Shown here: positions 1-9,406 of the stretch, one piece after another
How the letters are laid out: each line of letters begins with the position of its first letter
Numbering within the stretch: position 1 is the stretch's first letter
The notes under the pieces: generated by a model
Database searches by the model: none
Seen by the model: only the letters and a program-made list of their open reading frames with translations
Told to the model about the DNA's origin: nothing
Source of the DNA: an uncultured Prevotella sp.
GTDB taxonomy: Bacteria > Bacteroidota > Bacteroidia > Bacteroidales > Bacteroidaceae
Length of the DNA stretch: 64,000 nt
Assembly: GCA_946548085.1 (NCBI GenBank)
Contig: CAMNPN010000038.1
Location: 33,624 to 97,623 of the forward strand
Direction of reading: 5' to 3'
Program-made: the position numbers and the translations under genes

Positions 1-282
1 GTAGATGTGCTGAAGACCGTCTACGACCCGGAGATTCCCGTCAACATCTATGACTTGGGGATGATTTACAAGATTGACGTGCAGGACGACAGCTCCGTGG
101 AACTGGATATGACCTTTACGGCCCCCAACTGCCCTGCCGCCGACTACATATTAGAAGATGTACGCACGAAGGTGGAGAGCGTCGAGGGCGTGAAATCCAC
201 CAACGTGAACCTCGTCTTCGAGCCCGTATGGGACCAGTCGATGATGAGCGAAGAAGCAAGGGTAGAGCTGGGGTTTGACTAG
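1..282 (+). CDS. MIP18/DUF59-family Fe-S assembly factor, 5' partial
   Basis: The reading frame is open from base 1 to a TAG at 280-282; the first codons (V-D-V-L-K) precede the GTG at 7, so the true start probably lies outside the window. The protein carries the family core YDPEIPVNIYDLGMIY and the T-A-P-N-C-P segment with its conserved cysteine, as in SufT/MIP18 (DUF59) proteins that help deliver Fe-S clusters to client proteins in the cytoplasm. Complete members are about 100 residues, so little is missing. It is followed by a 65-bp gap filled with a 7-bp tandem repeat and then lpxH. Family assignment is good; the exact role is inferred. Confidence 0.85.
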   Translation, partial: VDVLKTVYDPEIPVNIYDLGMIYKIDVQDDSSVELDMTFTAPNCPAADYILEDVRTKVESVEGVKSTNVNLVFEPVWDQSMMSEEARVELGFD

Positions 283-300
283 TTCAGAGCCTATCGCTCA

Positions 301-342
301 GAGTTCACAGTTCAGATTTCACCATTCAGAGTTCAGAGTCCA
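301..342. repeat. 7-bp tandem word repeat (consensus NAGTTCA)
   Basis: Six consecutive heptamers, at 301, 308, 315, 322, 329 and 336, follow the consensus [GC]A[GT]TTCA with few changes. The run fills most of the gap between the Fe-S assembly gene and lpxH. An isolated AGTTCAG at 281-287 overlaps the upstream stop codon. One of many loci in this window with the same 7-bp period but a different word. Confidence 0.75.
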
Positions 343-347
343 CCATT

Positions 348-1112
348 ATGAAGAACGTCTATTTCCTCTCCGACGCCCACCTCGGGTCGCTGGCCATTCC
401 GCACCAACGGATGCAGGAGCGCAGGCTCGTGCGCTTCCTCGACTCCATCAAGGAGAAAGCAGCAGCCATATATCTGCTGGGCGACATGTTCGACTTCTGG
501 TACGAGTACAAGTATGTCGTGCCCAAAGGCTTCACTCGCTTCCTGGGCAAGCTCTCAGAACTAGCGGACATGGGCGTCGAGGTGCACTACTTTACAGGCA
601 ACCACGACATCTGGGCCTACGACTACCTGGAGAAGGAGTGCGGCGTCATCCTTCACAAACAGCCCGAGACGACGGAGATCTACGGCAAGATGTTCTTCCT
701 GGCCCACGGCGACGGCCTCGGCGACCCCAGCAAGTCGTTCAAACTCATACGCTCCGTATTCCACTCCCCACTCTGCCAGAGGCTCTTCTCCGCCATGAAC
801 CCCCGCTGGGGCATGTGGCTCGGTCTGAACTGGGCCAAGCACTCAAGGCTGAAGCGCCCCAACGGCGAGGAGCCCCCCTACATGGGGGAAAACCGCGAGC
901 ACCTCGTGCTCTATACGAAGAGGTACATACAGTACCACTCCAACGTGGACTATTTCATCTACGGGCACCGCCACATCGAGCTCGACCTGCAGCTGACGAA
1001 GAAGGCAAGGATGATCATCCTCGGCGACTGGATAAGCCACTTCTCCTACGTCGTCTACGACGGAGACCACCTCCTAATGTCGCAGTACATCGAGGGCGAA
1101 AGCAAACCATAA
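348..1112 (+). CDS. lpxH: UDP-2,3-diacylglucosamine diphosphatase (LpxH-type)
   Basis: A 254-aa calcineurin-like metallophosphoesterase. The metal-site motifs appear in order: SDAHLG (Asp9, His11), GDMFDFW (Asp46), GNHD (84-87), HGDG (120-123) and GHRH near residue 208. The order and the length close to the E. coli enzyme fit LpxH, which hydrolyses UDP-2,3-diacylglucosamine to lipid X in lipid A synthesis at the inner membrane. ATG at 348 directly follows the 7-bp repeat; no better start exists. kdgK follows after 18 bp, so co-transcription is likely although the functions are unrelated. Confidence 0.9.
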   Translation: MKNVYFLSDAHLGSLAIPHQRMQERRLVRFLDSIKEKAAAIYLLGDMFDFWYEYKYVVPKGFTRFLGKLSELADMGVEVHYFTGNHDIWAYDYLEKECGVILHKQPETTEIYGKMFFLAHGDGLGDPSKSFKLIRSVFHSPLCQRLFSAMNPRWGMWLGLNWAKHSRLKRPNGEEPPYMGENREHLVLYTKRYIQYHSNVDYFIYGHRHIELDLQLTKKARMIILGDWISHFSYVVYDGDHLLMSQYIEGESKP

Positions 1113-1130
1113 AGACCACAAAAACAAGAT

Positions 1131-2192
1131 ATGAACAGACAAAAGATTGTTACCTTCGGAGAACTGCTGCTCCGATTTTCAAAGAACGGCCACCTGAGGC
1201 TGACACAGGGCGACACCTTCACCAGCAAGTATGGCGGCAGCGAAGCTAACGTGGCCGTATCGCTGGCCACGCAAAACGAGAACGTAACCTACATCACCCG
1301 CTTGCCAGACACGCCCGTAGGCCATGCCGGAGCGATGAACCTGGCGCAACTGGGTGTAGACACCAGCCACATCCTCTACGGCGGACAGCGTATTGGCACC
1401 TACTATTTCGAGCCCGCCGCAGGCATGAGGCCGCCCAAAGTGATCTACGATCGGGCTCACTCCGCCTACTCCGACCTTAAGCCAGGAATGATCCCCTGGC
1501 GAGAGATACTGAAAGACTGTGCCTACTTCCATGTATCAGGCATCACGGCAGCCATCTCGCAGCAGGCAGCCAATGCCACCTTCGAAGCACTCGATATCGC
1601 CGACGAGATGGGCGTTACCGTCTGCTTCGACATCAACTACCGCAAGAACCTGTGGCGCTACGAGGGTGCCAATCCCCGCGAGACGCTCAGCAGGATGCTC
1701 TCCCGCTGCGACATGATGTTTGGCGACGCCGTGGAGTTCGACTGGCTCACCCAGCATCCGCAGCCCCCCTTCACGGCCACCGACTCTACCTTCAAGATGC
1801 AGATGGACGAGTATCGCGAGTGGTTTGATGAACTACATGAGCACTACCCCCGTGTAAAGACCTGGATGATGGGCATGCGCAACGAGGTGTCGTCAAAGCA
1901 CCATACCCTGACAGGACTGCTCTGGACGAATGGCGAACTGCTGCAATCGCCCATCATGGATATCCTCGACGTAATCGATCCCGTGGGTGTAGGCGACGCC
2001 TTTATGGGCGGCTGGCTGCACGCCATCACTCTCTTCCCCGACGATAAACAGATGCAGCTGAACTACTCTCTCGCCGCTGCAACCCTCAAGAACAGCATCC
2101 CAGGGGATTTCAACCTCTCGACAGAGGAGGAGATCATGGACGTACTTGACGGCCACCATAATCCAAGCACGCTCTACAAGACCGTCATATAA
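1131..2192 (+). CDS. kdgK: PfkB-family sugar kinase, probable 2-keto-3-deoxygluconate kinase
   Basis: A 353-aa ribokinase/PfkB protein. The N-terminus (FGELLLRFS, then GGSEANVAVSLA) is typical of the family, and the anion-hole motif DPVGVGDAF contains the catalytic base Asp289. Similarity to KdgK, which phosphorylates 2-dehydro-3-deoxy-D-gluconate in uronate degradation, comes from the N-terminal pattern and length; another sugar specificity cannot be excluded because no hexuronate genes adjoin it. A short hairpin follows the stop codon. Confidence 0.8.
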   Translation: MNRQKIVTFGELLLRFSKNGHLRLTQGDTFTSKYGGSEANVAVSLATQNENVTYITRLPDTPVGHAGAMNLAQLGVDTSHILYGGQRIGTYYFEPAAGMRPPKVIYDRAHSAYSDLKPGMIPWREILKDCAYFHVSGITAAISQQAANATFEALDIADEMGVTVCFDINYRKNLWRYEGANPRETLSRMLSRCDMMFGDAVEFDWLTQHPQPPFTATDSTFKMQMDEYREWFDELHEHYPRVKTWMMGMRNEVSSKHHTLTGLLWTNGELLQSPIMDILDVIDPVGVGDAFMGGWLHAITLFPDDKQMQLNYSLAAATLKNSIPGDFNLSTEEEIMDVLDGHHNPSTLYKTVI

Positions 2193-2201
2193 AGATGTTA
2201 A

Positions 2202-2218
2202 GCCAACGTTTCGTTGGC
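2202..2218 (+). terminator. Short hairpin after kdgK
   Basis: GCCAACG (2202-2208), a TTT loop and CGTTGGC (2212-2218) form a perfect 7-bp stem between the convergent kdgK and cotH genes. No good T-run follows, so termination is possible but not certain. Confidence 0.5.
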
Positions 2219-2255
2219 CCAATATCTCTTCCCTCCTCCTATCTTATTATATCTA

Positions 2256-4163
2256 TCACATCGCATCGAACTGGGTCTTTAGCCACTCCATACGAGTGAC
2301 AAACCACACCTTCAGCTCCTGAACCTCGTTCTGGTAGCTTCCCCAGATGTTGTAATTAGGCCAAGTCTTTACATTCAGCAGATGCCACACAGCATCATTC
2401 TCCTGGGCAGAATACTTCAGATACATCGCATCAGCATTCACATTGGCCAGGATCTCGTCCTGACGACTATAGAAATAGTTGAAACGCTCCTTTACTCGCT
2501 TCACAAAGACTGGGTCTCTGAACAGGCGGGTGTACCACTGAACATTCTTGATATGGAAGCCTGTGGGACGATAGCACGACTGATTCGCCTGATCGATATT
2601 GCCATAAGCCACATCCATATCCCACATGGGGCCCATCTTCAATTTCCCCCCACGGGCCAGATGCATAAAGCAACTGGTATCAAAATTACCATCCAGATTC
2701 TTGCCAATCTCCTGAATCAGATACCAGTCGACAAAAGAATCCATATCAATATAAGCCTGCCACCCTGTTGAAGGATTAGTAAAGTTACTGCTGAACAACA
2801 CCTCGTCAGCCTTCATCACAAAGTCTTTCGCATAACGGTAGTTCTCGTCAGAATACTGTACCTCAGGATCTTGGATATTGACAACGTTCTCCAAATGGGG
2901 TACGGCGAAATAACGTGAGTCGGACTCACCCATGGCACGGCTGTCAATCTCAAACAAGAATCCATCATCGCCCACAGCCACCCTATGGTCTGAAACCTTG
3001 ATCTTCTCACACAGCTGGTAGGTTCCCCAGAACTTACCATTGAAGGTCAGGTCTACGAAATGGCTCTCAGGCGTATAATCAAGATTGCTGATCTTACTCA
3101 TGTAGAATGCCAGACTATTACGCAGCATAGACTTGTCGTTATAGTTTGGTATCAGCACCCACGACTTATCCTTATGCATATCCAACAAGGATATTTTCTG
3201 GTCGAACTTAAGGCGGAAGGGCTTCTTGGGGAATTTCCAGCTTGAGTTACCACGTCCCTTAATATTTACCCTCGACTCCACATAGTCGCCAGCAGCACGA
3301 GTCCTGACATCTTCTCTCAACGTCAGATTGGCACCGATATAGACATCTTTCGAAGTCACCTCCTGAAATCCATCTGTGGTAATCGTCAGCATAGGAAGGC
3401 CTGTAAAAGAATGGACATAAACCGAATAGTACCTCTTCTTGCTGGAAGTGGCGACCATCGCCATTCGCGGTCTTGTAAAATCTATCGCCGTCTTTCCGCT
3501 TGTTGCCTCGAAGCCATCGATGACCACCATGGAACCTTCAAATGTAAAACGTGGCTTAAGAACCTTTGAGTTATTGGCTCCCGGCAACCAACATTCGATG
3601 ATGCTGTCGCCTATGATCTTGCATTTCACATTCTCCTTAAGCGAGGTATTGTCGGCCGTTACAAACTCCATAGAAAGAAACTTTGGTTCCGTACGCTCGT
3701 CAAGCAGCTTCTCAAGGTCAAGGATCCGTTGTTGCAGATCCTCCCACATCAGTCGAAGCTGGCCGTTGCGCTCTGCCTGGTCAGCATTATACTGTGCCTG
3801 AGTATTAACTCTGTTTTGTAGCACAAGCGCCTGATCCAAGTAAAGTCCCTTAACATTAAGCAGAGAGTCTACCACATGAGCCATAGAATCGTTGAGAAGG
3901 CCTTGCTCGGCATTTCTCAGAATCTGCTCGACATTCCAACGCTCTCTCTCCTCGTTAAGGGCTGTCTGAGCATCATTTAATGCCTGCTGATTGGCATTCG
4001 CTGATTCCTGATTGGCATTCTCCTTCTCCAATCTGGCTATATCATCTTCTGCCTGCTTATTGGCAGATTCCCGTTGGTTCAGGCGATTATAATATTCTGA
4101 GAGATCTTCCTTACAGGCTACAAGACCCAGAAACACAAAAGCGATGAACAATAATCTTTTCAT
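2256..4163 (-). CDS. CotH-kinase-domain lipoprotein (intact copy)
   Basis: A 635-aa protein with a lipoprotein signal ending in LGLVAC (Cys17), a coiled-coil-rich region to about residue 150, a beta-rich middle domain, and a CotH-type kinase domain from about residue 270. It keeps GRGNSSW (about 302), the LCEK segment, FEIDS and WDMDVAYGN (about 515), the acidic segment expected to bind metal/ATP in CotH kinases. CotH proteins are atypical kinases first known from spore coats; here a surface-anchored role is inferred. It lies 24 bp downstream of a same-length paralogue (4188-6095) in one operon. Target unknown. Confidence 0.85.
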   Translation of the reverse strand: MKRLLFIAFVFLGLVACKEDLSEYYNRLNQRESANKQAEDDIARLEKENANQESANANQQALNDAQTALNEERERWNVEQILRNAEQGLLNDSMAHVVDSLLNVKGLYLDQALVLQNRVNTQAQYNADQAERNGQLRLMWEDLQQRILDLEKLLDERTEPKFLSMEFVTADNTSLKENVKCKIIGDSIIECWLPGANNSKVLKPRFTFEGSMVVIDGFEATSGKTAIDFTRPRMAMVATSSKKRYYSVYVHSFTGLPMLTITTDGFQEVTSKDVYIGANLTLREDVRTRAAGDYVESRVNIKGRGNSSWKFPKKPFRLKFDQKISLLDMHKDKSWVLIPNYNDKSMLRNSLAFYMSKISNLDYTPESHFVDLTFNGKFWGTYQLCEKIKVSDHRVAVGDDGFLFEIDSRAMGESDSRYFAVPHLENVVNIQDPEVQYSDENYRYAKDFVMKADEVLFSSNFTNPSTGWQAYIDMDSFVDWYLIQEIGKNLDGNFDTSCFMHLARGGKLKMGPMWDMDVAYGNIDQANQSCYRPTGFHIKNVQWYTRLFRDPVFVKRVKERFNYFYSRQDEILANVNADAMYLKYSAQENDAVWHLLNVKTWPNYNIWGSYQNEVQELKVWFVTRMEWLKTQFDAM

Positions 4164-4187
4164 ACCATCCGTTTAGTTATCTGTTCT

Positions 4188-6095
4188 TTACATTGCATCA
4201 TACTGCTTCTTGAGCCATTCCATTCGCTCCGTAAGCCAGTTCTTCATACTAGCCACCTGTCCCTGATACAACACCCAGGTGTCGAGACCAGATGAGCTGT
4301 ATGATGCAAACGTATCCCATTTCGTATTGTCTTCCTGAATAGCATACTTCAGATACTGAGCGTTCTCATTAATGTTGCTAAGGATGTCCTCCTGATGATC
4401 ATAGAAATAGGCAAAGCGCTCTTTCACCTGTGAGACGAATGCCGGATCCAAGAACAGACGTCTGTACCAGCTTACATCCTTGATAACAAACCCTGTGGCA
4501 CTTGTCTTGCCTGCGTTGCCAAAGGCGAGTTCAAAATCCCAAACCGGTCCCATCTTCAACTTGCCGCCACGCTTGTAGTTCATGATGCAGCCTGACCAAA
4601 ATGCGCCTTTCGTATTCTTTGCAATCTCGTTGATAAGATACCAGTCTACAAAGGAATTGATATCCATGTACTTCTGCCATCCAGTAGATTTATCAGCAAA
4701 GCCAGAAGAGAACAGTACGCTCTCAGCTTCCTTTACGACATTGGTGATATACTTAACGACTGATGCTGGCTGAGAGGTGGGATACAATATACTTACCGGC
4801 TGCTCAAGGAGAGATGTCATGAAGACAGAGCCTGATGTATTTGAGCCGATATTAAGGATATAACCATCGTCACCGACATTAACTCTCGACGTGCCTGCCG
4901 TAAGACTCTCTCCCAACATATAAGTGCCAGTATAACGGCCGTTAAACATCAAATCTACATAATGGAACCGCGGCGTATAATCAAGTTTGCTTATTTTACT
5001 CATGAAGAAAGCCGTCTGATTATGCAACATGGTGATGTCCTCCACATTGGGTGACAATTGCCAATCAGTATTTGACGGCATATTCAGCAGCGATACAGCA
5101 TAGGTAAAATTCAGTCTGTAATCGTTCTTACCCCATTCTGTCTCACCAGACCAATCCACTTTCTTCTTATAATAGCGAAGCGACCCCTGCGCCATAATCC
5201 TGCCAGAAGTTTCTGCGAGACTGCCCGTACCGCCATAGCTGGCATTATCTACAAGGCTTATCGTAGACCTATAATAAGAATTTGCTTCACTTAAGGAGCG
5301 AGCATTGGTCTCTGCCCACAACGTAGGAAGACCCGTATATGCACTTACCGTAACGGTATATTCCTTTTTCTTATCTCCTGCATGAACAACCAAAAGTCGT
5401 TCACTACGGAAGTCAAATGCTGTTTTACTACTGACAGCCTCTTGGTTGCCAATCGTCACATAGTCACCTGTAAAGCGGAACCGCGGAATAAGGGTTTTTG
5501 CACTCATCACGTTCAAGACCCTGCACTCAATAGCGCTGTCGCCAATAATCTCGCACTCTGCGTCTTCCACAAGCTGTAACGGATTCTCTGAGGCTAAGAA
5601 TTCCATGTGGAGCAACCGCGGATCAGTCTGATATATCCTTGCTGTCAGCTGCTCGATGGTATCTTGCGCCTGAGCAATCAGTTCTTGAAGATTTGCCCAC
5701 TCTTCGACAAGCGTATTATTCTCACCCTCCAGTTCATCCAGATGAGACGAAAGAGTCTTTCCTTCGTCCTGGAGTGTCTGGAGCTGAGTAGCGAGGTCCT
5801 GGCTTGTTTTCTTCAGATCCTCAAGTTCTTCCTTAAGTGTCTGAGTTCCTTTCTCAATATCTGCACTCTTATTCTCTAACTCTTTGCTAATCTTCTGAAG
5901 CTCTTCACTTTTCGTCTGAAGGGCTTTCACTGCATCAGAAAGACGTAGGCTTTCGTCTTTCAACTGCTTGACCTTGCTCTCTATAGATTGTCCATCCTTT
6001 TCCACCTCCGTGATACGATTTTCAATATCGGTCAAGTCTGTCTTACATGAAACAAGGCACATCAAGACAACTGCTAAAAACGCAAATTTCTTCAT
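4188..6095 (-). CDS. CotH-family lipoprotein, probable pseudokinase paralogue
   Basis: Also 635 aa, with lipobox cysteine at residue 17 and an even stronger heptad coiled coil (about 20-150), followed by a CotH-like domain that aligns end to end with the downstream neighbour. The kinase motifs are degraded: GRGNSSW is absent, LCEK reads LGES, FEIDS reads LNIGS, and WDMDVAYGN reads WDFELAFGN, losing the second Asp. The frame is open and the structural residues are kept, so it is probably a functional non-catalytic partner rather than a decaying gene. It is the first gene of the pair, with a TACCTTTG promoter upstream. Confidence 0.8.
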   Translation of the reverse strand: MKKFAFLAVVLMCLVSCKTDLTDIENRITEVEKDGQSIESKVKQLKDESLRLSDAVKALQTKSEELQKISKELENKSADIEKGTQTLKEELEDLKKTSQDLATQLQTLQDEGKTLSSHLDELEGENNTLVEEWANLQELIAQAQDTIEQLTARIYQTDPRLLHMEFLASENPLQLVEDAECEIIGDSAIECRVLNVMSAKTLIPRFRFTGDYVTIGNQEAVSSKTAFDFRSERLLVVHAGDKKKEYTVTVSAYTGLPTLWAETNARSLSEANSYYRSTISLVDNASYGGTGSLAETSGRIMAQGSLRYYKKKVDWSGETEWGKNDYRLNFTYAVSLLNMPSNTDWQLSPNVEDITMLHNQTAFFMSKISKLDYTPRFHYVDLMFNGRYTGTYMLGESLTAGTSRVNVGDDGYILNIGSNTSGSVFMTSLLEQPVSILYPTSQPASVVKYITNVVKEAESVLFSSGFADKSTGWQKYMDINSFVDWYLINEIAKNTKGAFWSGCIMNYKRGGKLKMGPVWDFELAFGNAGKTSATGFVIKDVSWYRRLFLDPAFVSQVKERFAYFYDHQEDILSNINENAQYLKYAIQEDNTKWDTFASYSSSGLDTWVLYQGQVASMKNWLTERMEWLKKQYDAM

Positions 6096-6140
6096 ATCAA
6101 ATGTACTATTATTCTACCTAATTAATATAATAATGGGGTA

Positions 6141-6148
6141 CAAAGGTA
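6141..6148 (-). promoter_or_regulatory. -7 promoter element of the cotH pair
   Basis: TACCTTTG on the minus strand, matching the Bacteroidetes -7 consensus TAnnTTTG, 45 bp before the ATG of the first cotH-like gene. Confidence 0.65.
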
Positions 6149-6234
6149 ACACTTTTATTTGATATTTAAACTCTGTTTACGATTTTTTATGTTAATTCGC
6201 ACTTATTTCTTGATGCCAGCAGGTATGCATACAA

Positions 6235-6263
6235 AGAAGGCAGCCAAATAATGACTGCCTTCT
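6235..6263 (-). terminator. Terminator after ackA
   Basis: AGAAGGCAG and CTGCCTTCT form a 9-bp stem with an 11-nt loop, followed on the minus strand by a T-rich TTTGTATG. It lies 19 bp beyond the ackA stop codon. Confidence 0.65.
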
Positions 6264-6281
6264 ACAATATGTAAGATGATT

Positions 6282-7472
6282 CTACAGCAGATTCATCGTA
6301 TCGGTAGCGATCATCAGCTCCTCGTCAGTAGGAATGACCACCACCTTCACCTTGGAGTCGTCGGCAGAGATGATAGCCTCCTCGCCGCGGACATTGTTCT
6401 TCGACTCATCAAACTTGACGCCCAGGAACTCCAGGCCCTTGCAGACCTCAGAACGCATAGAGACCTGATTCTCTCCAACACCAGCGGTAAACACGATGAC
6501 ATCGAGACCACCCATGGCAGCTGCGTAGGCACCGATATACTTCTTGATGCGATAGAAATACATATCCTGAGCCAGCTTGGCATGCTCATCACCACTCTTG
6601 GCCGCATTCTCAACGTCGCGCATGTCGCTTGAGCCACCTGTGATACCGGCCACGCCACTCTTCTTGTTGAGCAGGTTCGACATGCCGTCAGCATCAAGGC
6701 CCAGTTTCTTCTCAATGAATGTCACAGCGCCGCCATCGATATCGCCAGCGCGAGTGCCCATCATCAGACCCTCCAGGGGAGTCAGACCCATCGAGGTATC
6801 GATGCACTTGCCATCTACGACAGCAGCGATAGAACCACCATTGCCAATGTGACAGGTCACCATCTTCGTGCCTTGTGCAGGGATGCCGAGGAACTCACAG
6901 GCACGCTGCGACACATAACGGTGGCTTGTGCCATGGAAACCGTAGCGACGGATGCCGTACTTCTCATACAGCTCATAAGGAATGGCATACATATATGCCT
7001 TGGGGGGCATGGTCTGATGGAAGGCAGTATCGAAGACACCCACCTGTGGCAGACCCGGCATCAGTTCCTTCACGGCATTCACGCCCTTCAGGTTGGCGGG
7101 ATTGTGCAGCGGAGCCAGGTCTGAGCACTTCTCAAACTCCTTGAGCACCTCGTCGGTCAGGATGACAGACTTGTTGAACTTCTCGCCGCCATGCACCATA
7201 CGATGGCCCACGGCATCAATCTCGTTGAGACTCTTAATGACACCAATCTCAGGATCCGTCAGCAGCGAGAAGATGAACTTCACGCCCTCGGTATGCTCAG
7301 GGATGTCGTGCATGATCTGTTTCTTCTCGCCATTGGCGAGCTTCACCTTTACGAACGCTCCGTCGAGGCCCACGCGCTCGGCGCCGCCACTGGTCATCAC
7401 GCTCTTATCGTCCATATTGTACAAAGCGTACTTGATGGAGGACGAACCACAATTTAATACTAATATCTTCAT
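6282..7472 (-). CDS. ackA: Acetate kinase
   Basis: A 396-aa acetokinase. The N-terminal MKILVLNCGSSSIKY is the classic family start, so the ATG at 7472 is chosen over an in-frame ATG 57 bp upstream inside the pta intergenic/3' region. Later hallmarks are MVHGGE, GFHGTSHRYV, HIGNGGS and FTAGVGEN. It converts acetyl phosphate and ADP to acetate and ATP in the cytoplasm. It follows pta by 16 bp, giving the usual pta-ackA acetate-forming operon of a fermentative anaerobe. Confidence 0.97.
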   Translation of the reverse strand: MKILVLNCGSSSIKYALYNMDDKSVMTSGGAERVGLDGAFVKVKLANGEKKQIMHDIPEHTEGVKFIFSLLTDPEIGVIKSLNEIDAVGHRMVHGGEKFNKSVILTDEVLKEFEKCSDLAPLHNPANLKGVNAVKELMPGLPQVGVFDTAFHQTMPPKAYMYAIPYELYEKYGIRRYGFHGTSHRYVSQRACEFLGIPAQGTKMVTCHIGNGGSIAAVVDGKCIDTSMGLTPLEGLMMGTRAGDIDGGAVTFIEKKLGLDADGMSNLLNKKSGVAGITGGSSDMRDVENAAKSGDEHAKLAQDMYFYRIKKYIGAYAAAMGGLDVIVFTAGVGENQVSMRSEVCKGLEFLGVKFDESKNNVRGEEAIISADDSKVKVVVIPTDEELMIATDTMNLL

Positions 7473-7488
7473 ATCTTGTTGACAAAAT

Positions 7489-8499
7489 TTACTTCTTGGC
7501 ATCCATAGCCTGGCAGGCTGTGATGGCAATCATGTAATAGATATCATCGACAGAGCAGCCACGGCTCAGGTCGTTTACCGGACGGGCAATACCCTGCAGG
7601 ATCGGGCCGATGGCGATGGCATCGCCCAAGCGCTGAACGAGTTTGTAACCAATGTTTCCGACTTCGAGATTCGGGAACACCAGCACATTGGCGTTGCCGG
7701 CGATTGTTGAGCCGGGAGCCTTCTTGGCACCTACAGAGGGCACAAGGGCGGCGTCAGCCTGCAGTTCACCGTCGACCTTCAGTTCTGGATCCATCTTCTT
7801 CACCAGGTTCGTAGCCTCGATCACCTTGTCTACCACCTCGTGCGTGGCACTACCCTTCGTCGAGAAGCTCAGCATGGCCACGCGGGGCTCGGCAAAGCCA
7901 GCCACCGACTTGGCGGTCTGAGCTGTGCAAACTGCGATCTGTGCCAGTTGGTTTGCATCAGGCATCGGCGTAACAGCCACGTCGCCAATCACCAGCACAC
8001 CATTCTCACCATACTGGGGCTGCTTAGTGATGAGCAGCAAGCCACCGCTGACACAGGAGATGCCAGGAGCGCACTTGATGATCTGGAGGGCAGGGCGCAG
8101 AGTGTCGCCTGTGGTAGAGAGGGCGCCAGAGATCTGACCGTCAGCCCCTTCTGTCTTGATAATCATACAACCCAGGTAGAGCGGGTTCTTCATCAGTTCG
8201 CGGGCCTGCTCGATGGTCATGCCCTTCTTACGGCGGAGTTCCTCGAGCTTCTGAGCATACTCCTCAGCCTTGGGATTGTTCTCAGGGTCGATGATCGTAG
8301 CCTTGTCCACATGGGTCAGCCCCCACTCCTTGGCCTGCTTGCTGATCTCAGCGGGATTACCGATAAGAATGATGTCTGCGATGTCGTCAGCCAGAGCCTT
8401 GTCTGCTGCACGAAGAGTACGCTCCTCCAGAGCCTCGGGGAGCACGATGCGCTGCTTGTTTGACTTAGCGCGCGCCACAATTTGACTTAATAAATCCAT
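7489..8499 (-). CDS. pta: Phosphate acetyltransferase
   Basis: A 336-aa short-form phosphotransacetylase without the N-terminal DRTGG extension of the E. coli type. It starts MDLLSQIVARAKSNKQRIVLPE and contains the family segments SGALSTTGDT, NANVLVFPNLEVGNIGYK and IGPILQGIARPVNDLSRGC. It converts acetyl-CoA and phosphate to acetyl phosphate, which ackA (16 bp downstream) uses to make ATP. A TATCTTTG promoter lies 43 bp upstream. Confidence 0.97.
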   Translation of the reverse strand: MDLLSQIVARAKSNKQRIVLPEALEERTLRAADKALADDIADIILIGNPAEISKQAKEWGLTHVDKATIIDPENNPKAEEYAQKLEELRRKKGMTIEQARELMKNPLYLGCMIIKTEGADGQISGALSTTGDTLRPALQIIKCAPGISCVSGGLLLITKQPQYGENGVLVIGDVAVTPMPDANQLAQIAVCTAQTAKSVAGFAEPRVAMLSFSTKGSATHEVVDKVIEATNLVKKMDPELKVDGELQADAALVPSVGAKKAPGSTIAGNANVLVFPNLEVGNIGYKLVQRLGDAIAIGPILQGIARPVNDLSRGCSVDDIYYMIAITACQAMDAKK

Positions 8500-8541
8500 A
8501 GTTCGCTATCTTTTAAATGTTTCAGTTTGTCTTGTAGTCCG

Positions 8542-8549
8542 CAAAGATA
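8542..8549 (-). promoter_or_regulatory. -7 promoter element of pta-ackA
   Basis: TATCTTTG on the minus strand, followed by GCGGAC, 43 bp before the pta start codon. Confidence 0.65.
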
Positions 8550-8620
8550 CTAATAAAAATCCGAATAACATGAATGAGGATTGGCTTTTTTCAGAAAATT
8601 AAGTGAAAACCTTTACGTTG

Positions 8621-9400
8621 CTACTCCAGCTCCTTGGTGAGTATGCTCTCCAGCTCTTCTGCCGAGAGCCTCAGATGGAATGTGCCATTCACCGCCACGG
8701 AGATGCCTCCCGTCTCCTCCGACACCACGACAGCCAGGGCGTCGCTCTCCTGCGAGATTCCCATGGCAGCACGGTGCCTCAGTCCCAGCTCCTTGGGGAT
8801 GTCGAGGTTATGGCTCACGGGCAGGATACAGCCAGCGGCCTTGATTCGCTTGTTGGCGACGACAACGGCCCCGTCGTGCAAGGGAGAGTTCTTGAAGAAG
8901 ATGTTCTCTATCAGCCGCTGGTTGATGGCGGCATCGATCAGATCGCCCGTCACCACAATGTCGTCAAGGAGCACCGAGCGCTCTATCACGATGAGTGCGC
9001 CCACCTTTCCCTTGCTCATGTTCATGGTTGCCATCACGATGGGCATGATCGTTTCCTTCACATCCCTCTTGGTCTTATCCTTTCCTCGCGACGAGGAGAG
9101 GAAGCGCTTGAGGGCTTTCATACGCCGATGGGCGCCAAGATTATAGAGGAACTTGCGGATGTCTTCCTGGAAGAGCACGATCAGGGCGATGACACCCACG
9201 CTGACCAACTTGTCGAGGATGGACCCCAGCAGGCGCATCTGCAACACCTGCGACACGAAGAGCCAGGTGACGATGAACACCATAATGCCGACAAACACAT
9301 TCAGCGAACGCGACTCCCGCATCAGCCGATAGATGTAGTAGAGCATCAGTGCGACAAGCAGTATGTCGATGACATCCTTGATTCCGAACTCGAATAACAC
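8621..9400 (-). CDS. cdaA: Diadenylate cyclase (CdaA type)
   Basis: A 259-aa membrane protein with three hydrophobic helices (about 10-26, 34-53, 63-80) and a DAC domain. The catalytic signatures HDGAVV (about 174) and GLRHRAA (about 207) are intact, so it should make cyclic di-AMP from two ATP at the inner face of the membrane. Length and topology match CdaA rather than DisA. It lies 25 bp downstream of folP on the same strand; in many Bacteroidetes folP and cdaA are neighbours. No CdaR or GlmM partner is visible. Confidence 0.93.
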   Translation of the reverse strand: MLFEFGIKDVIDILLVALMLYYIYRLMRESRSLNVFVGIMVFIVTWLFVSQVLQMRLLGSILDKLVSVGVIALIVLFQEDIRKFLYNLGAHRRMKALKRFLSSSRGKDKTKRDVKETIMPIVMATMNMSKGKVGALIVIERSVLLDDIVVTGDLIDAAINQRLIENIFFKNSPLHDGAVVVANKRIKAAGCILPVSHNLDIPKELGLRHRAAMGISQESDALAVVVSEETGGISVAVNGTFHLRLSAEELESILTKELE

Positions 9401-9406
9401 GACTGT

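Noticed and set aside
275..1249. 324-codon plus-strand frame over lpxH
   Set aside because: It is an Arg/Pro-rich shadow of lpxH and the kdgK start in another frame.
8500..8620. Possible small gene between pta and cdaA
   Set aside because: Only the pta promoter and AT-rich sequence are present; no frame with a start and ribosome-binding site.
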